Below are positions 12,154 to 15,492 of a stretch of DNA of 15,492 nucleotides, one piece after another. How positions within the stretch are numbered: position 1 is the stretch's first letter; the number at the start of each line of letters is the position of its first letter. The translations under genes and the position numbers were made by a program. The DNA is from CAYHEQ01 sp964355795 (GTDB lineage Bacteria > Patescibacteriota > JACPGU01): the NCBI GenBank assembly GCA_964355795.1, contig CAYHEQ010000018.1, positions 1 through 15,492 on the forward strand. The letters are read 5' to 3'. Below the pieces are notes generated by a model that saw nothing but the letters and a program-made list of their open reading frames with translations, was not told where the DNA came from and did not search any database.

Positions 12154-12182
12154 ATTTTAGCCTGTTATAAGGGGAAAGTCAA
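12154..12182 (-). promoter_or_regulatory. Promoter of rpsP
   Basis: Minus strand TTGACT (12177-12182), 17-base spacer, TAAAAT (12154-12159), about 60 bases upstream of the rpsP start. It is one of the clearest sigma70-type pairs in the window. Confidence 0.7.
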
Positions 12183-12248
12183 TCAGAATAAAAAATTTGT
12201 CCATTATTGCTCTTTACTAATTACCGATTACTAATTACTATTAAAGCA

Positions 12249-13268
12249 ATGAAAGCAAAAACAAAATTTCGTTTGAAGCGACAGTTCCAGTCTTTTGCCA
12301 AATCTTGTCGCTATCTCTTTTTCCGATTGCAAAATACCGCCAGCCACCACCGCAAAGCCATCATCTTTTTTCTCGCTTTGTGGGCGCTATGGTTTTTTGG
12401 TTTGGGTGCTATCGGTGGCTGGTTGCTATCCAAAGGGACGATCCAGCAATTCCCAGAAATTACTGTCGAAGACAAAATTATCGTTTTTTCTCCCCATGTT
12501 GATGATGAAGCGATAGGGACCAGCGGAATAATTCAAGAAGCCAAGGCAAAAAGGGCCACTATTCTCGTTGTCTATATGACCAATGGCGACGATAACGCCA
12601 CTTCTGTCATTGGCGAAGGTAAGAGTCTGAAACTCCCTCCCAATGAATTCATTAAGCTCGGGGAGATTCGCGCCGAAGAAGGCAAGAAAGCGCTGAAAAT
12701 ATTGGGACTGGAAGAGGATGAATATATTTTCTTAGGCTACCCCGATAGCGGACTCAATTTGATGCTCTCCCGTTATTTCAATACCACCACGCCTTATGCT
12801 TCTCGTGGCACCAAATTAACTTACAATCCTTACGGTTTCACTTATCGGCAAAAACAATCCTATACGGGCGCTAATGCCCTCGCTGATGTAACACAAATTA
12901 TCAGAGATTTTGGTCCTACTATGGTTTTTGTCACCCATCCCCGCGACAAGCATCCCGACCATTCAGCGACCTTCAAATATGTTAGCCAAGCGCTAGAGGA
13001 TTTGGGCCAAAACCCCCGAGTTTATGGGTATTTAGTGCATTACGCTCTCTACCCGCCAGAAAAAAAACTAGAGACCAACGACTATCTTTATCCTCCCAAG
13101 AATCTTTTTTCTCCCAATGGTTGGTACAGTTTTGATCTATCCGCTGAACAAGAACAGACCAAGCTAGAAGCCATAGACCAGAACGAAACGCAGAGGAAAT
13201 GGGTCGCGCTCTCCAATTTTCTCCAAAGTTTCGTGAAAAGGAATGAGATTTTTGAGCTGATAGAGTAG
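12249..13268 (+). CDS. PIG-L family deacetylase (LmbE-like), membrane-anchored
   Basis: I start this 339-residue protein at ATG 12249. The frame is open from a TTG at 12207, but that upstream part is a simple repeat (TTACTAATTACCGATTACTA). The basic N-terminus is followed by a hydrophobic helix at about 38-63 (IIFFLALWALWFFGLG) that would anchor it in the membrane. The catalytic domain shows VFSPHVDDEAIG, the family's zinc-binding HxDD motif, then VVYMTNGD and HPRDKHPDHSATF, which holds the third metal ligand and the HPDH motif. The family removes N-acetyl groups from sugar amines (GlcNAc-PI, mycothiol and bacillithiol precursors, cell-surface sugars). The substrate here is unknown, and a role outside the membrane on surface polysaccharide is plausible but inferred. 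It stands alone, divergent from rpsP. Confidence 0.92.
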   Translation: MKAKTKFRLKRQFQSFAKSCRYLFFRLQNTASHHRKAIIFFLALWALWFFGLGAIGGWLLSKGTIQQFPEITVEDKIIVFSPHVDDEAIGTSGIIQEAKAKRATILVVYMTNGDDNATSVIGEGKSLKLPPNEFIKLGEIRAEEGKKALKILGLEEDEYIFLGYPDSGLNLMLSRYFNTTTPYASRGTKLTYNPYGFTYRQKQSYTGANALADVTQIIRDFGPTMVFVTHPRDKHPDHSATFKYVSQALEDLGQNPRVYGYLVHYALYPPEKKLETNDYLYPPKNLFSPNGWYSFDLSAEQEQTKLEAIDQNETQRKWVALSNFLQSFVKRNEIFELIE

Positions 13269-13312
13269 TGGGATAGCGGTTAGCGTTTAGAAAAATACAA
13301 ATTTGTTAAAAA

Positions 13313-13336
13313 TAAAAGCGCCCATTTGGCGTTTTT
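13313..13336 (+). terminator. Intrinsic terminator after the PIG-L gene
   Basis: AAAAGCGCC and GGCGTTTTT form a hairpin with loop CATTT and a T-tract, 45 bases past the stop codon. Confidence 0.75.
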
Positions 13337-13354
13337 CTGCTTTCTAAACCAACA

Positions 13355-13390
13355 CACTTCACTATCATACTATATAGTATTAGGGTGAAG
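13355..13390. repeat. Palindromic repeat with core ATACTATATAGTAT
   Basis: CTTCAC and GTGAAG flank a 14-bp perfect palindrome between the convergent PIG-L and fmt genes. The first 26 bases (CACTTCAC-TATC-core) match 6641-6666 except at one position (T against C). Confidence 0.7.
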
Positions 13391-13401
13391 AAAGAATATT
13401 A

Positions 13402-14373
13402 TTATCGCAAAATTGCGCCGATGATTTCCTTGTGACCATTCAGGAAATCCGTGGCCGAGAGTGGCTTTTCGCCCTCCAATTGCAATCTCTTTATCGCCCA
13501 ATATCCTTCTGCGAATTTTAGACAAAGACCGCCGTCATCATCCAAAAACACTCCCCCTTCTGGCAAAGTCTGACATTGCCCGAATTGCCTTTGGGCAATG
13601 TCAGACTTTGCCGATTTTACTGGAGCTATTTCAAGAAACTTGATTCGCTTCCCATTCCAAAAAGCGAAGCTCCCCGGCCACGGTTGATAGGCGCGAAATT
13701 TCGCGTATTCCTCCACCGCGTTGCCGAAATAAATCTGTCCATCCTCTTTTTTAATCATTGAGCAAGTCGTCGCCTCACCGCTATTTTGCTCTTGTGGCGC
13801 GATTTTCCCGTCCACATAATCCTCTATGGTTTTTATTAGCAGAGGCAAACCATGCTTTACCATTTTCTCAAGCACCGTTGGTGTGGTATCCTCTTCAGTT
13901 AGAGAAAAGGATACTTGCGAAAGAATCGGTCCCGTGTCCATCCCTTCGTCAATTTTCATAATCGTTACCCCCGTCTCTCGGTCGCCGTTAATTATTGTTG
14001 CCTGCACCGGAGATGCCCCGCGATATTTCGGCAAAAGCGAAGCGTGAAAATTGAGAATTCCCAGTGGTGGCACAGCGATAGTTTCGGCGGTTAAGATTTT
14101 GCCGTAAGCCGTTACTACCGCCAAATCAGGCTTGATTTTTTGCAACGCTTCATAGACGCCAATCTTTTTTTCCGGCTGAAAAACCGGGATATTTTTCTCC
14201 TGCGCGAAGACTTTTACTGGTGGCGCCGTTATGATTTTTTTCCTCCCCGCCTCTGCGTCCGGCTCGGTGATAACGGCAACGATATCAAATCCCGCGTCGA
14301 GCAATCCCGCCAAAATCTCCGCCGAAAATTGCGGCGTGCCCATGTAGGCGATTTTCAACTGGTTTTTATCCAT
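13402..14373 (-). CDS. fmt: Methionyl-tRNA formyltransferase (Fmt), with a palindromic insert
   Basis: Fmt formylates Met-tRNA of the initiator using 10-formyl-tetrahydrofolate. The N-terminal Rossmann domain starts KIAYMGTPQFSAEIL. The catalytic residues are in place: Asn108 and His110 in GILNFHASLLPKYRGASPVQ and Asp146 in IDEGMDTGPIL, at the same numbers as in E. coli. The C-terminal beta-barrel (from about 205) contains QIYFGNAVEEYAKFRAYQPW and PWPGSFAFWNGKRIKFLE. Length (323) is normal. Residues about 254-271 (AKSDIAQRQFGQCQTLPE) are coded by a perfect 20-bp inverted repeat and look like an insertion in a surface loop of the barrel. The ATG is only 12 bases from the end of the insertion sequence, with no visible Shine-Dalgarno sequence, so its native promoter has probably been displaced. 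def, a common neighbour, is absent. Confidence 0.97.
   Translation of the reverse strand: MDKNQLKIAYMGTPQFSAEILAGLLDAGFDIVAVITEPDAEAGRKKIITAPPVKVFAQEKNIPVFQPEKKIGVYEALQKIKPDLAVVTAYGKILTAETIAVPPLGILNFHASLLPKYRGASPVQATIINGDRETGVTIMKIDEGMDTGPILSQVSFSLTEEDTTPTVLEKMVKHGLPLLIKTIEDYVDGKIAPQEQNSGEATTCSMIKKEDGQIYFGNAVEEYAKFRAYQPWPGSFAFWNGKRIKFLEIAPVKSAKSDIAQRQFGQCQTLPEGGVFLDDDGGLCLKFAEGYWAIKRLQLEGEKPLSATDFLNGHKEIIGAILR
13562..13612 (-). repeat. Perfect 20-bp inverted repeat in frame within fmt
   Basis: GGCAAAGTCTGACATTGCCC (13562-13581) and its exact inverse complement (13593-13612) surround an 11-base loop. The element adds 17 codons to fmt without disturbing the frame. Confidence 0.9.
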
Positions 14374-14414
14374 TTTGAAAAAAGAGGTTTAATGGTAAAT
14401 TTGGGAGGCTGGTT

Positions 14415-15346
14415 TTAGTTGTTTAGGATTTCCTGAATGACTTTGAACCGCCTCTTTTTTGTTAGTCCTCTATGAACTCTTAGGAGGGTTTTTAGATTGG
14501 AAAAGTAGCCATCTAGAGAATTAGTCGTATTGGGTATTTCAAGCTCTGGATATCTCTGGTAAGTGAAAAGATATGGTAGATTTGTGATTAAGCTTCGGTA
14601 GGCCGATCGTATTCTTTTGTGCGTATAGAACCATCTTCCCGTCATTGGGTTGATGGTTTTTTCTTTTAGAAAGGGGTGATATTTCATGTGCCAGCCAGCT
14701 AACTGCTTCGTAAAAGATTCTTCGTCAGTTTTAGTTAGACTAAGAGTTATTCTTCGTAGCTCGATGGCTGGTTCTAGCTTCGGTCTTCTAGTGAGATACC
14801 GATTGACAATAGCTATCTGATGGAACTGACACATCTGGGCCGGGATGCCTCTAAAAATCTCCCTGACGCCTCTTTTCCCATCTGTAGTAACCGATTTGAA
14901 GGTAAACCCTTGCTTTTCTAAAGTATATCTTCCTTCCGCGTATTCTAGGGGCGTTTCCGATGTTACTTCTTTGAAATAGAGGCTTCTCTTTAGATGTGGC
15001 TCTCTGAATACCAATACCCCATAACTTCTGCCAAAAAAGGTGGTATAAGCCACTAATGTAATGGGCTGAGGTAGTATTTTGTTATCGAGAAGTGGGTCGA
15101 CTAACTCTAATTGGTTCCTAATCCACTTCTCGCTTCTCTTGTATTGTTCAGATAGCTGATTTATTGACTGTTTGCCAAAGACATAGTTGTTCCAAATATT
15201 CTCCCTCAATCTATGCCCTCTTCTTTTTGATTGAAATTGCTTACCGCATTCCTGACACTTGAACCTTTGAGCACCTCTCCTTTTCCCATTTTTCTTTATC
15301 TTTTTTGATTGGCAAAAGATACACTTTTTTTATACACAATAGTCAT
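14415..15346 (-). CDS. DDE transposase with N-terminal zinc finger, frameshifted and probably inactive
   Basis: The continuous frame runs from 15329 to 14415. Within it the part from a TTG at 15209 gives 264 residues; upstream the same frame still codes for a zinc finger (CIFCQSKKIKKNGKRRGAQ then FKCQECGKQF), so the true protein is longer. The only suitable ATG (15344-15346, MTIVYKK) is in another frame, and one base is missing in a run of seven A on the coding strand (15325-15331). DDE features are the second Asp (TTDGKRG, Asp110 counting from 15209), PAQMCQFHQ, and TNSLDGYFSNLKTLLRVHRGL, where most relatives have Glu for Asp233. The first Asp is replaced by Tyr55 in LVAYTTFFGRS, a change of GAT to TAT. 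This is a MULE/IS256-like enzyme, and the exact family is not certain. Confidence 0.8.
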
Positions 15347-15389
15347 AGATTTACGATTAGTTGTAAATTATCTTGATTTATTGTGTATA
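15331..15389 (-). promoter_or_regulatory. Inverted repeat ahead of the transposase gene
   Basis: TATACACAATA (15331-15341) and TATTGTGTATA (15379-15389) are perfect 11-bp inverse complements that bracket the presumed promoter and start codon of the transposase. They could bind a repressor or be remnants of an inner end. Confidence 0.4.
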
Positions 15390-15492
15390 TTATCTCATAT
15401 TCTTAAGGTTTTAGCCTCCCAAATTTACCATTAAACCAAATACGTCAATAAAGCCATAATAACATAATTACATTCACGTGTCAACTATCTCA

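Larger units (their letters stand above)
14386..15437. mobile_element. Insertion sequence with 25-bp perfect terminal inverted repeats
   Basis: The left end begins GGTTTAATGGTAAATTTGGG (14386 onward to 14410) and is the exact inverse complement of 15413-15437. Between the ends lies one transposase gene on the minus strand, which stops 5 bases inside the left repeat. Total length is 1052 bp. No flanking direct repeat is visible (left flank TTGAAAAAAGA, right flank AAATACGTC), so either the target duplication has been lost or the copy has rearranged. The element lies 12 bases upstream of fmt. The 55 bases after it, to the end of the window, show nothing recognisable. Confidence 0.88.

Noticed and set aside
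12207..12248. Upstream TTG start for the PIG-L gene
   Set aside because: The extra 14 codons come from a simple TTACTAATTA repeat, so the ATG at 12249 is preferred.
15325..15331. Programmed -1 frameshift in the transposase gene at the A run
   Set aside because: The run is read as AAA AAA AGT in the starting frame, so the usual A AAA AAG heptamer is out of register, and no stimulatory hairpin was seen. A simple indel or sequencing error is more likely, supported by the missing catalytic Asp.

Overview
The window looks like a piece of a bacterial genome from the Candidate Phyla Radiation (Patescibacteria, Parcubacteria-like). This is inferred from gene content and style: compact single-copy housekeeping genes (uvrB, uvrC, trmD, rpsP, fmt, secG), no metabolic operons, a lone membrane-anchored extracellular solute-binding protein without its permease, tRNA genes without an encoded CCA, and AT-rich or palindromic repeats that also sit inside conserved reading frames. 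It is a scaffold with one exact 100-base N gap (2746-2845).

Layout. 1-2564 (minus strand): a Fur-family metalloregulator gene, then secG and a peptide-type solute-binding protein gene that overlap by 11 bases. 2602-3134: a tRNA region with tRNA-Gly(GCC) and a most unusual tRNA-Cys(GCA) locus. The 5' half of tRNA-Cys is present twice and the 3' half at least three times, on either side of the gap, joined by complementary linkers. 3239-5770: a small membrane protein, an ArfB-like ribosome-rescue hydrolase and UvrC. 5958-8714: an unrecognised 201-residue protein and UvrB. 8715-9098: a repeat-rich gap ending in a strong promoter. 9099-9602 (plus): a small unknown gene interrupted by an in-frame TAA. 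9659-10176: a RelE/Phd toxin-antitoxin pair. 10232-12093: TrmD, a KH protein and ribosomal protein S16, with a terminator between KH and trmD. 12249-13268 (plus): a membrane-anchored PIG-L-type deacetylase. 13402-14373: Fmt. 14386-15437: a complete insertion sequence with 25-bp perfect terminal inverted repeats and a damaged transposase gene.

Themes. The window carries much of the translation toolkit (S16, KhpA-like, TrmD, Fmt, ArfB-like, two tRNA loci) and the UvrB/UvrC parts of nucleotide excision repair. The most interesting signals are (1) the interrupted, apparently nested tRNA-Cys locus, whose intervening sequence forms helices that start and end exactly at the G34/C35 junction of the anticodon, and (2) repeat elements inserted in frame in fmt, trmD (twice), uvrC (twice) and uvrB, resembling in behaviour the palindromic elements described in Rickettsia genes. 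All functional calls are from sequence reading alone; no database search was made.
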